From: Actinomycetota bacterium
Lineage (GTDB): Bacteria; Actinomycetota; Thermoleophilia; Miltoncostaeales; Miltoncostaeaceae
Direction of reading: 5' to 3'
Length of the DNA stretch: 6,149 nucleotides
Assembly: GCA_947451735.1 (NCBI GenBank)
Contig: CANGAY010000049.1
Span: 1-6,149 of the forward strand
Positions 1 through 5,977 of the stretch are shown here, piece by piece (position 1 is the first letter of the stretch; every line of letters starts with the position of its first letter). Position numbers and translations under genes: made by a program. Below the pieces are notes generated by a model. That model worked only from the letters and a program-made list of their open reading frames with translations, was not told where the DNA came from and did no database searches.

Positions 1-278
1 GGGATGGCGATGAGAATGGCCTGCGCGCCGCCGAGGATGATGAGCACGTCGCGGCCAAGCCCCGGGCCCACGCGACCGAGCAGGCCTGCACAGGCGGCCA
101 GCACGATGGCGCCACCCAGGATGACCCACACGAGCGACGGGCGCCACACCAGCAGCAGCACGGCCTCGGCCGCGGCCAGCAGCACGGCGAACAGCAGGCG
201 GCGCCCGAGCAGCGCCCGGTGCCACTTGGCCCCTGGTCCCCGGGGCTCCTCATCGATCACCAACTGAAATTCCGACAC
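1..278 (-). CDS. Integral membrane protein of unknown function, N-terminal part (runs off left edge)
   Basis: I do not recognise a named family. The reverse strand reads from a GTG at 278 as an open frame of 92 codons to the window edge, beginning MSEFQLVIDEEPRG. A polar, probably cytoplasmic N-terminus of about 22 residues is followed by three hydrophobic segments, at about residues 28-45 (LLFAVLLAAAEAVLLLVW), 49-67 and 78-92. Arg residues (21, 26, 27) sit before the first segment, which fits an N-in topology. No catalytic motif is visible. GTG at 278 is chosen because a TACCCT -10 box ends 6 nt upstream, which suits leaderless initiation, and no Shine-Dalgarno is present. A GTG at 260 is an alternative start. 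The gene is divergent from the deacetylase gene. Coding status is well supported by the coherent hydrophobic pattern; the function is unknown. Confidence 0.72.
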   Translation of the reverse strand, partial: MSEFQLVIDEEPRGPGAKWHRALLGRRLLFAVLLAAAEAVLLLVWRPSLVWVILGGAIVLAACAGLLGRVGPGLGRDVLIILGGAQAILIAI

Positions 279-284
279 GGGGCG

Positions 285-293
285 AGGGTAACA
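285..293 (-). promoter_or_regulatory. Extended -10 promoter for a leaderless gene
   Basis: On the minus strand the sequence reads TGT-TACCCT, an exact match to the extended form TGN-TANNNT. Six nucleotides separate the last T (285) from the GTG start at 278. Transcription would therefore start at or next to the start codon, giving a leaderless mRNA, which is common in Actinobacteria. No recognisable -35 box and no Shine-Dalgarno are seen. The assignment rests on spacing and consensus only. Confidence 0.5.
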
Positions 294-306
294 GCGGCAT
301 CCACGG

Positions 307-339
307 CCACGGTTCCGCACGGGCGCGGTGCGACCGTGG
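307..339. promoter_or_regulatory. Nested inverted repeat in the divergent intergenic region (operator or leader hairpin)
   Basis: CCACGGT (307-313) is the exact reverse complement of ACCGTGG (333-339). Inside it CGCAC (316-320) matches GTGCG (328-332). The only interruption is a 2-nt bulge, TC at 314-315, and the loop is GGGCGCG. This gives 12 potential base pairs. It lies 14 nt upstream of the leftward -10 box and 29 nt upstream of the deacetylase ATG, so it could be a regulator binding site serving both genes or an RNA hairpin. In GC-rich DNA some palindromes arise by chance. Confidence 0.4.
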
Positions 340-368
340 GCGCCGGAGCCCGTGATTGACTACCCCGC

Positions 369-1172
369 ATGATTATCCGACCCGTGCGACTCCTGATTGC
401 CGCCGGCGCCCTTGCGGCGACCGCCGTGCCCGCGCTGGCCAGCACCCCCATGCCCACCGATCCCATGCCGACGGCCGAGCAGCAGCAGGCGGCGCTCGAC
501 CGCGTGGCCAAGGTGGGCGTGCCCATCTACCGGGCCGGCAACCAGAAGCGCTACGTCGCCCTCACCTTCGACGACGGGCCGGGGCCGGACACCGTCAAGG
601 TGATGGACGAGATGCGCAAGTACGGGTTCCACGCCACGTTCTTCACCAACGGCAAGAACATGGACCGGTGGCAGGACACGCTGAAGCGCGAGGCAAGCCA
701 GCAGGCGCTCGGCGATCACACGTGGTCACACCACTACCTGCCGGGGCTCAGCAGCGCAGCGCAGATCCAGGAGGTGTCGCGCAGCGTGAGCAGGTCGGAG
801 CAGATCACGCACAAGGCCGTTCGCCTGTTCCGCCCGCCGTACGGCGCCGGCACCAACACCGTGAGCGACTGGGTGAACCAGCACAACATGGTGCAGGTGC
901 TGTGGACGCAGGACTCGCGCGACTCGCTCGGGGCGCCGTGGACCGAGATCCTCAGCCGCAGCGAGCAGTACATCACCCCCGGCTCGATCATCCTGCTGCA
1001 CGAGAACCGCGGGCAGACCGACAAGGCCGTCAACCGGCTGCTGCCCGAGATCCGCCGCCGCGGATACAAGGCCGTGACCCTGCCCGAACTGCTGGCCCTC
1101 AACCCGCCGAGCGAGGCGCAGTTGCGCACCGACGCGGGGGCGCGCGCCGGGACGCGCACCGGCAAGTACTGA
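369..1172 (+). CDS. Secreted polysaccharide deacetylase (NodB/CE4 family)
   Basis: Metal-dependent enzymes of this family remove N- or O-acetyl groups from peptidoglycan, chitin-like or other extracellular glycans. Residues 1-25 form a Sec signal peptide (Arg residues, a hydrophobic stretch at 8-22, then ALAS). A mature domain of about 240 residues follows. Four of the five classical NodB motifs are clear. TFDDGP (66-71) holds the base and metal Asp residues D68 and D69. HTWSH (117-121) holds the metal His residues. RPPYG (155-159) forms part of the groove, and LLHE (209-212) carries the catalytic His 211. Motif 4 is only approximate: DSRDS (182-186), with Ser where Trp is common. D116 replaces the usual Asn before motif 2. 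The Arg/Gly-rich tail (252-267) looks disordered. There is no good Shine-Dalgarno, so the ATG is chosen because it gives a clean signal peptide. The substrate cannot be told from sequence. Confidence 0.93.
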   Translation: MIIRPVRLLIAAGALAATAVPALASTPMPTDPMPTAEQQQAALDRVAKVGVPIYRAGNQKRYVALTFDDGPGPDTVKVMDEMRKYGFHATFFTNGKNMDRWQDTLKREASQQALGDHTWSHHYLPGLSSAAQIQEVSRSVSRSEQITHKAVRLFRPPYGAGTNTVSDWVNQHNMVQVLWTQDSRDSLGAPWTEILSRSEQYITPGSIILLHENRGQTDKAVNRLLPEIRRRGYKAVTLPELLALNPPSEAQLRTDAGARAGTRTGKY

Positions 1173-1207
1173 TACCCCCGCACCGGGTCGGCCTCCGGGT
1201 CGTGACG

Positions 1208-1213
1208 TAATGT
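1208..1213 (+). promoter_or_regulatory. -10 box (TAATGT) of a leaderless sulfatase promoter
   Basis: TAATGT fits the actinobacterial TANNNT -10 element. Exactly 7 nt (1214-1220) lie between it and the ATG at 1221, and no Shine-Dalgarno is present, so the transcript probably begins at the start codon. There is no clear -35 hexamer. Just upstream the octamer CCGGGTCG occurs twice (1183-1190 and 1195-1202), 12 bp apart. This is an independent promoter within the 48-base gap after the deacetylase stop, so the sulfatase need not depend on read-through. Confidence 0.55.
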
Positions 1214-1220
1214 TGCCGCC

Positions 1221-2990
1221 ATGAGCGACTCGAACGAAGCCCCCAACACGTCAAGCGGCCTGTCCCGCAAGCGCTTCCTGCAGGCAGGCGCAGCGGCAGC
1301 CGGTTCCCTCTACCTCGGCGCCAACATGGCGTCGGCCAAGACCGCGACCGGCCTCGGCGCGGCTGCGCCCAGCGGCAACCCGGCGGACATGAACGTCATC
1401 ATCTTCATGACCGACCAGGAGCGCTACATCCAGCACTTCCCGCCGAACTGGTCGAAGCAGAACCTGCCGGGCCTCACTGCGCTGCAGAACAAGGGCCTCA
1501 CGTTCACCAACGCCACCACCAACGCGTGCATGTGCTCGCCGGCGCGCACCACCTTCTTCTCGGGTCGTTTCACCGCCCAGACGGGCGTGAAGTACACGCT
1601 CGAAGAGAACATGTACGGCGCCAACTACCCGCAGGTGGACCTGCCGCTGCCCGACACGCTGCCGAACCTGGCGCAGGTCATGGCGAGCGCCGGCTACTAC
1701 ACCGTGTACAAGGGCAAGTGGCACTGCAGCAAGTACCCGCCGGCCAACTCGGCACTGGCGCCGGGCACCAACACGCCCGTGCAGGCCAACGGGCAGCCGT
1801 GGCCGACGTACCCGACGGGCCAGCCCATCGACATGCTCGAGCAGTACGGCTGGAACCGCTGGAACCCCATGGACGCCGGCGCCAACCAGTCGATCCCGCA
1901 GATGGGTGCCGGCTACGCCGCCAACGACGACCGCTACATGGCGTCGGTTGGCGACATCGCCTACGGCACCGAGGGCGTGCTGCAGTTCCTGCAGGCGTGG
2001 CCGAGCATCCGCGCCACCCTGCCGGCCAACCAGCAGAAGTTCTGCCTCATCGTGTCGCTGGTCAACCCGCACGACGTGCTGGGCTACCCGCGCAACTACG
2101 CCGCCGCGGGTTTTGCGAACCAGGACCTCACGGGCACCATCGGCCTTCCGGCCACCGTGGACGAGGACCTCAGCACCAAGCCGCGCGCGCAGGAGATCTT
2201 CCGCAGCATCTTCCAGCTGTCGGGCAAGATCACCAAGCGGTCGCAGAAGCTGAAGTACCTCAACTTCTACGGCAACCTGATGAAGGCGTCCGACGCCCAC
2301 CTGCTTGACCTGCTGGCCGCACTCAAGGCCGTGAGCCTCGAGGCCGGCGGCCCGTCGCTGTACGAGCAGTCGCTGGTCATCCGCACCGCCGACCACGGCG
2401 AGATGGGCCTGGCCCACGGCGGTCTGCGCCAGAAGAACTTCAACATGTACGACGAGGCCATCCGCGTGCCGCTTGTGTACTCGAACCCGAGCCTCTTCCC
2501 GAAGCCGCGCACCAGCACCGCGCTGGTGTCGCACGTGGACTTCGTGCCCACGCTCGCGAGCCTCGTCGGGGCGCCCGCCATCACCACATCCGGGGTGGAC
2601 TACTCGGGCATCATCATGGGCAAGAAGAAGGCCGTGCAGGACTACGTGGTGTTCACGTACGACGACTTCCAGGCAGGGCAGGCCAGCGGCCCGTACGTGC
2701 CCGCGCCGCAGCACATCGTGGGCATCCGCGAGGCCAACTGGAAGATCGCCCGGTACTTCGCGGTGGCGCCCGACACGGCCGCACCCGAGTACGAGATGTA
2801 CGACTTGGCGAACGACCCGCTAGAGACCACCAACCTGGCCTACCGCGGCTACACGCGCACGGCGGCGCAGCAGAAGCAGTTCATCCGCCTCACGCAGAAG
2901 CTCGACCAGGTGATCGCCACCCGGTTGCAGCCGTTGGCGAGCACGATCGAACCACCCATGCCCGCTCCGGCCTGGCGAGGTGGACAGTGA
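1221..2990 (+). CDS. Tat-exported sulfatase (type I, formylglycine-dependent)
   Basis: Hydrolyses sulfate esters (some relatives act on phosphonate or phosphate esters) outside the cytoplasm. The N-terminus resembles a twin-arginine signal, SRKRFLQ (15-21) with Lys in the second position, followed by an Ala/Gly-rich hydrophobic stretch (22-39). The alkaline-phosphatase-superfamily fold follows. TDQER (64-68) is the first metal site, with Thr where many sulfatases have Asp. CSPAR (105-109), followed by SGR (114-116), is the sulfatase signature; C105 would become formylglycine. GKWH (165-168), NPHD (282-285), ADHGE (390-394) and K405 supply further active-site and metal ligands. YDLANDP (527-533) is typical of the C-terminal subdomain. 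At 589 residues it is a normal to slightly long family member. No formylglycine-generating enzyme lies in the window. The ATG is supported by the leaderless -10 box and the signal peptide. The substrate is unknown. Confidence 0.93.
   Translation: MSDSNEAPNTSSGLSRKRFLQAGAAAAGSLYLGANMASAKTATGLGAAAPSGNPADMNVIIFMTDQERYIQHFPPNWSKQNLPGLTALQNKGLTFTNATTNACMCSPARTTFFSGRFTAQTGVKYTLEENMYGANYPQVDLPLPDTLPNLAQVMASAGYYTVYKGKWHCSKYPPANSALAPGTNTPVQANGQPWPTYPTGQPIDMLEQYGWNRWNPMDAGANQSIPQMGAGYAANDDRYMASVGDIAYGTEGVLQFLQAWPSIRATLPANQQKFCLIVSLVNPHDVLGYPRNYAAAGFANQDLTGTIGLPATVDEDLSTKPRAQEIFRSIFQLSGKITKRSQKLKYLNFYGNLMKASDAHLLDLLAALKAVSLEAGGPSLYEQSLVIRTADHGEMGLAHGGLRQKNFNMYDEAIRVPLVYSNPSLFPKPRTSTALVSHVDFVPTLASLVGAPAITTSGVDYSGIIMGKKKAVQDYVVFTYDDFQAGQASGPYVPAPQHIVGIREANWKIARYFAVAPDTAAPEYEMYDLANDPLETTNLAYRGYTRTAAQQKQFIRLTQKLDQVIATRLQPLASTIEPPMPAPAWRGGQ
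2977..2983 (+). promoter_or_regulatory. Shine-Dalgarno inside the sulfatase 3' end
   Basis: GAGGTGG lies in the last codons of the sulfatase gene. Its GAGG core is 6 nt upstream of the GTG at 2987. This decides the start of the downstream small gene and contrasts with the apparently leaderless sulfatase itself. Confidence 0.55.
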
Positions 2991-3472
2991 GGTCGCGCGC
3001 GGTGGTCGCAACCGCAGCGCTCGCACTGATGGCCAGTGCCGCGACGATGGCAAGCGGAGTGGGCATCGGAGGCGTCCCCGCAACGGGTTCGGGCGTTTCG
3101 GTGAACATCGTCAGCCACGACAAGCTCACGGCCATGCCGAAGCCCACCCTGCTCATCGACACGGGTGTGGTGAGCGGCAGCCCGGTGGGCAGCGGCACGA
3201 TCGAGCTCACCTACCTGCTCCAGCCGCGTCAGAGCATGGCGAAGACCACCTTCACCATCCGCAACGGCAAGGGGTCGGTGAGCGGTGCCTGCGCGTCCAC
3301 GTACACCACGAGCGCCGCCCAGATCCTGATGACCGGCGGCTGCCGGATCCTCCGGGGCACGGGCTCGTACAAGGGCATCAGCAGTACGCCGCTGCAGTTC
3401 ACCGCCGATCACAACCTCATCACCCTGAAGGTGCTCGTCACCATGCAGGGGCGGGCGAGCTACTCGAAGTAG
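2987..3472 (+). CDS. Small secreted beta-rich protein of unknown function, coupled to the sulfatase
   Basis: I do not recognise a named family. The 161-residue product starts with a likely Sec signal peptide (MRSRAVVATAALALMASA, cleavage somewhere in residues 18-24). The rest alternates short hydrophobic stretches with Gly/Ser turns, as in an all-beta domain. Examples are TIELTYLL (71-78), TTFTIRNGKGSVSG (87-100), and GGCRILRGTGSYKGIS (117-132). The GTG-x-Y-x-G turn recalls small barrel proteins of the dirigent/allene-oxide-cyclase type, but this is only a resemblance. Its only two Cys, C102 and C119, could form a disulfide. There is no catalytic motif. The GTG at 2987 overlaps the sulfatase TGA as GTGA and has its own Shine-Dalgarno, so translation is probably coupled to the sulfatase. 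Both products are exported, which suggests a shared task such as substrate binding, but that is inference. Confidence 0.82.
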   Translation: MRSRAVVATAALALMASAATMASGVGIGGVPATGSGVSVNIVSHDKLTAMPKPTLLIDTGVVSGSPVGSGTIELTYLLQPRQSMAKTTFTIRNGKGSVSGACASTYTTSAAQILMTGGCRILRGTGSYKGISSTPLQFTADHNLITLKVLVTMQGRASYSK

Positions 3473-3480
3473 GCGTCCCT

Positions 3481-3524
3481 GCCCGTGCCCCCGCGTGGCG
3501 CGAGCCACCGCCGGGGGCACGGGC
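3481..3524. terminator. Strong GC-rich hairpin, probable bidirectional terminator
   Basis: GCCCGTGCCCCC (3481-3492) pairs perfectly with GGGGGCACGGGC (3513-3524). An inner helix GTGGC (3495-3499) / GCCAC (3504-3508) closes a GCGA tetraloop. It begins 8 nt after the stop codon of the small secreted protein gene and lies between convergent genes, which is the expected position for a terminator acting in both directions. Neither side has a T tract, so it would be the U-less kind reported in high-GC actinobacteria, or an mRNA-protecting 3' structure. Confidence 0.65.
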
Positions 3525-3539
3525 GCGGGCAGCGCCGCC

Positions 3540-3566
3540 ACCGCGCGCAGCGGCGCGGCGCGCGGT
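3540..3566 (-). terminator. Second hairpin, abutting the ispE stop codon
   Basis: ACCGCGCGC (3540-3548) is the exact reverse complement of GCGCGCGGT (3558-3566), with a 9-nt loop. The right arm includes the last base of the ispE TGA (3566-3568). Reading leftward it is the first structure after the metG-tatD-rsmA-ispE operon, so a terminator or 3'-end stabiliser is likely. No T tract follows. The strongly alternating GC sequence makes a chance palindrome more likely here than for the neighbouring hairpin. Confidence 0.45.
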
Positions 3567-4402
3567 CAGGGCGAGCCGGCGAAGCGGGCGCGCATCACCT
3601 GCGTGCCCGGCATGTCGCGCGACGCGCGTGCGGCGATTGCATCGGCGGCCGCGGCCGCGGGCGCGATCGCGCAGAACGCTGAGCCGCTGCCGCAGAGCAG
3701 GGCCGGTGACGCACCCGCCGCCGTCAGGGCCTCATGCACGTCGATGAGCTGCGGGGCCAGCGTCTGGGCCGGCGCCCACAGGTCGTTGCGGCACCAGGCG
3801 GCCAGCCCGGCGGCATCGGCGGGCGGCGGCGCGAGGTCGTCGGGTTCCGGGTCGGGCAGCGAGTCGAAGGCCGCGTACACGGCCGGCGTCGAAAGGCCCA
3901 CGCCCGGCGCCACGATGACGCACTCGAATGCCGGGGCCGACGCGGGCTCGAGCACCTCGCCGCGCCCCGTGGCCCACTGCGCCCCGCCGCGGATGAAGAA
4001 CGGCACGTCCGACCCCACGGCTGCCGCAGCACGCTCAAGGCGATCAGGCCCGAGGTTGAGTCCCAGCAGCTGATCCGCCGCACGCAGTGTGGCTGCGGCG
4101 TCGCTTGACCCACCACCCACGCCGGCCTGCGACGGCAGCACCTTGTGGATGTCCACGGCGAGCGGCGGCAGCACCTCCCCCGCCTCGGCCTCGAGCGCAT
4201 CCAGGGCCTTCCAGGCCAGATTGGCGGGACCGTCAATGCCGGCACAGGTCACTGACCGCGCATCAGCCCGCGACACCGTCACCCGATCAGCGGGTCCATC
4301 GAGCTGCACCATGAGCGAACGCAACGGGTGATACCCATCCGCGCGCACGGGACCCACGAGAAGTCGCAGATTCACCTTGGGATACGCCCAGCGCTCAACC
4401 AT
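3566..4402 (-). CDS. ispE: 4-diphosphocytidyl-2-C-methyl-D-erythritol kinase
   Basis: Phosphorylates the 2-hydroxyl of CDP-methylerythritol with ATP, the fourth step of the cytoplasmic MEP route to isoprenoid precursors. At 278 residues it is close to the usual length. GHMP-kinase landmarks appear in order. PKVNL (8-12) carries the catalytic Lys 9 and N11. DGYHPL (22-27) is a substrate-binding loop. PSQAGVGGGSSDAA (90-103) is the ATP-binding glycine loop and includes the catalytic Asp 101. GSDVPFF (130-136) follows, and CGSGSAF (237-243) is the C-terminal GHMP motif. The ATG at 4402 lies inside the end of rsmA (8-bp overlap) and matches the usual family N-terminus. Only a weak Shine-Dalgarno is visible, so translation probably depends on coupling. 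It is the last gene of the operon. Identification is secure. Confidence 0.97.
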   Translation of the reverse strand: MVERWAYPKVNLRLLVGPVRADGYHPLRSLMVQLDGPADRVTVSRADARSVTCAGIDGPANLAWKALDALEAEAGEVLPPLAVDIHKVLPSQAGVGGGSSDAAATLRAADQLLGLNLGPDRLERAAAAVGSDVPFFIRGGAQWATGRGEVLEPASAPAFECVIVAPGVGLSTPAVYAAFDSLPDPEPDDLAPPPADAAGLAAWCRNDLWAPAQTLAPQLIDVHEALTAAGASPALLCGSGSAFCAIAPAAAAADAIAARASRDMPGTQVMRARFAGSP

Positions 4403-5228
4403 CGGCGGTCCAGGCGATGCGGGCGGCCAGGTCGGGGTACGCGATCGGGGCCAGATCCTCCGGGCGGGCGGTTTCCGACAGGCCCATCGCCACCAGGGCC
4501 GCGCGCACGGCCGCGCGGTCGGCGCCCGCCTGGCCCAGCGCGTTGGCCAGGGTCTTGCGGCGCACCGCGAAGGCCGCGCGCACCAGTGATCGCACGTCGG
4601 GCGATGGCGCCGGGCCCGTGCGGCGGAGCGCCACCAATGCGCTGTCCACGCGGGGGCGCGGTGAGAACACCTCGCGTCCCACCTTGCGACGACCCGCCGA
4701 CTCGGTTGCCAGCTGAATCGTCACCGACGGACCGCCGTACATGCGCGAGCCGGGGCCGGCCAGCCAGCGGTCGGCCACCTCGGACTGCGTCATGAGGGCC
4801 CACATGCCCACCTCAGGCAGTTGCGCGATGGTCTCCACCAACACGGGGGTGGCCACGTGGTACGGCAGGTTGCTCACCACTCGCGTGGGCGCGGGGTCGA
4901 GCGCGGCGAGGTCCACCTTCATGCAGTCGCCCCAGATCACGCGCACGTCGCCGGTGCCCGCGGTGCTGTCGGCGAGCGCCGGCTCCATGCGGCGGTCGAA
5001 CTCGATGGCGTGCACGGTGCGGGCCGTGCGGGCGAGCGCGGCGGTGAGGGTGCCGAGCCCCGGGCCGATCTCGAGCACCACATCGTCGGGGCCCACCTCG
5101 GCCATGCGGATGGCCAGATCAACCAGGTTCTCGTCGAGCAGGAAGTGCTGGCCCAGATCGGTATCGGGTCGGATTCCGTGGCGCTCCATCAGGCGCTGGG
5201 TGCCCACGCGATCCGGCGTGCCGGTCAC
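4395..5228 (-). CDS. rsmA: 16S rRNA (adenine1518-N6/adenine1519-N6)-dimethyltransferase
   Basis: Dimethylates two adjacent adenines in the terminal helix of 16S rRNA during 30S maturation, using S-adenosylmethionine (the KsgA family). The 277-residue product shows LGQHFL (25-30), the SAM motif LEIGPGLGT (52-60), AIEFD (74-78) for ribose binding, the GDCMKVD acidic region (100-106), and catalytic NLPY (120-123). GSRMYGGPSV (160-169), VFSPRPRVDSA (187-197) and FAVRRKTLANAL (220-231) follow. The GTG at 5228 overlaps the tatD TGA as GTGA. It is preferred over an ATG at 5189 because residues 10-30 align well with the N-terminal segment of the Bacillus enzyme from memory. No Shine-Dalgarno precedes either. 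Asp 24 sits where the family usually has Lys or Ser before LGQ, a minor variant. Many actinobacteria have an rpf gene between tatD and rsmA; here there is none. Confidence 0.97.
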   Translation of the reverse strand: MTGTPDRVGTQRLMERHGIRPDTDLGQHFLLDENLVDLAIRMAEVGPDDVVLEIGPGLGTLTAALARTARTVHAIEFDRRMEPALADSTAGTGDVRVIWGDCMKVDLAALDPAPTRVVSNLPYHVATPVLVETIAQLPEVGMWALMTQSEVADRWLAGPGSRMYGGPSVTIQLATESAGRRKVGREVFSPRPRVDSALVALRRTGPAPSPDVRSLVRAAFAVRRKTLANALGQAGADRAAVRAALVAMGLSETARPEDLAPIAYPDLAARIAWTADG

Positions 5229-5977
5229 CAGCCGAATACCCGGGCGGCGTTGGCCGTGGTGGCCGCATCGAGGGCATCCACGTCAACGCCGCGCAACTCG
5301 GCCACGCAGGTGAGCGTGTGGGCCACGTACGCCGGCTGGTTGCGCTTGCCGCGCATCGGCACGGGCGCCAGATAGGGCGCGTCGGTCTCCACGAGCAACT
5401 GGCCCTCGGGGATTCGCGGCACGGCCTCGCGCAGCTCGAGGTTCTTGGGGAAGGTCACCGGGCCCGCGATGCTCATGGTCCAGCCGCGGTCGGCGATCTC
5501 ATCGAGGTACTGGGGAATGCTGAAGCAGTGCAGCACCACGTTGTGATGCCCCAGGTCGCGCAGGATCTGCATGGTGTCGTCGGCGGCATCGCGGGTGTGG
5601 ATGATGAGCGGCATGCCCAGGTCGGCTGCGATCTCGCCCTGCGCGCGGAATGCACGGGGCGCGTCGTCGGGCGTGGTGCGGTCGTGGAAGTAGTCGAGCC
5701 CGCACTCGCCGATGCCCACCACCTTCTCGTGCTGGGCCAGATCGCGGATCCAGTCAACGTCGCTGTCGCGCCAGTTGCCCTTGCCGGCATCCACGGGGTG
5801 CACCCCCACCGCGGCGTACACCTCGGGGTGTGCGTCAGCCAGCGCCACCGCCTGTTCCGACGGCTCGCGCCCGCACCCGATGGTGACCATGCGATCAACA
5901 CCCGCGTACAGCGCCGCCGTGATGAGGTCGGCGATGGTCCCGTCGCACGACGGCAGGTGGCAGTGCGAGTCGACTAT
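5225..5977 (-). CDS. tatD: TatD family metal-dependent hydrolase / DNase
   Basis: TatD proteins are TIM-barrel metallohydrolases with 3'-exonuclease or DNase activity, linked to DNA repair and quality control. Despite the name they are not needed for Tat transport. Numbering from the proposed start gives 250 residues, typical of the family. Metal ligands are HCH (5-7), E91 in GECGLDY (90-95), H127 in IIHTRD, H150 in VLHCFS and D199 in ETDAPYLAP. VGVHP (57-61) and the GKRNQPAYV segment (210-218) are also typical. The frame has no ATG, GTG or TTG near the HCH motif. The ATA at 5977 follows GGAGGAG by 8 nt and overlaps the metG TAG as ATAG, so I place the start there. The alternatives, ATG at 6058 or GTG at 6142, would add 27 or 55 Arg/Gly-rich residues read out of frame through metG. 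Family assignment is secure; the start is unusual. Confidence 0.95.
   Translation of the reverse strand: MVDSHCHLPSCDGTIADLITAALYAGVDRMVTIGCGREPSEQAVALADAHPEVYAAVGVHPVDAGKGNWRDSDVDWIRDLAQHEKVVGIGECGLDYFHDRTTPDDAPRAFRAQGEIAADLGMPLIIHTRDAADDTMQILRDLGHHNVVLHCFSIPQYLDEIADRGWTMSIAGPVTFPKNLELREAVPRIPEGQLLVETDAPYLAPVPMRGKRNQPAYVAHTLTCVAELRGVDVDALDAATTANAARVFGW

Noticed and set aside
4..267. An 87-residue plus-strand frame at the left edge
   Set aside because: Its Ser/Pro/Arg-rich composition looks like a shadow. The minus strand across the same bases encodes a coherent three-helix membrane protein.
356..1210. A 284-residue plus-strand frame overlapping the deacetylase in another frame
   Set aside because: Arg/Gly/His-rich shadow. 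The deacetylase frame carries the NodB motifs and a signal peptide.
1251..2714. A 487-residue open frame on the minus strand, antisense to the sulfatase gene
   Set aside because: It is extremely rich in Arg, Val, Gly and His with no domain or start signal. Long antisense frames are expected opposite GC-rich coding DNA, and the plus strand encodes a clear sulfatase.
3648..3663. Palindromic GC run (GCGGCCGCGGCCGCGG-like) as a regulatory site
   Set aside because: It lies inside ispE, encoding an Ala-rich helix, and is explained by alanine codons.
3495..4073. A 192-residue plus-strand frame across the ispE 3' half
   Set aside because: Low-complexity Ala/Arg/Ser/Gly sequence without any motif, antisense to an unmistakable ispE.
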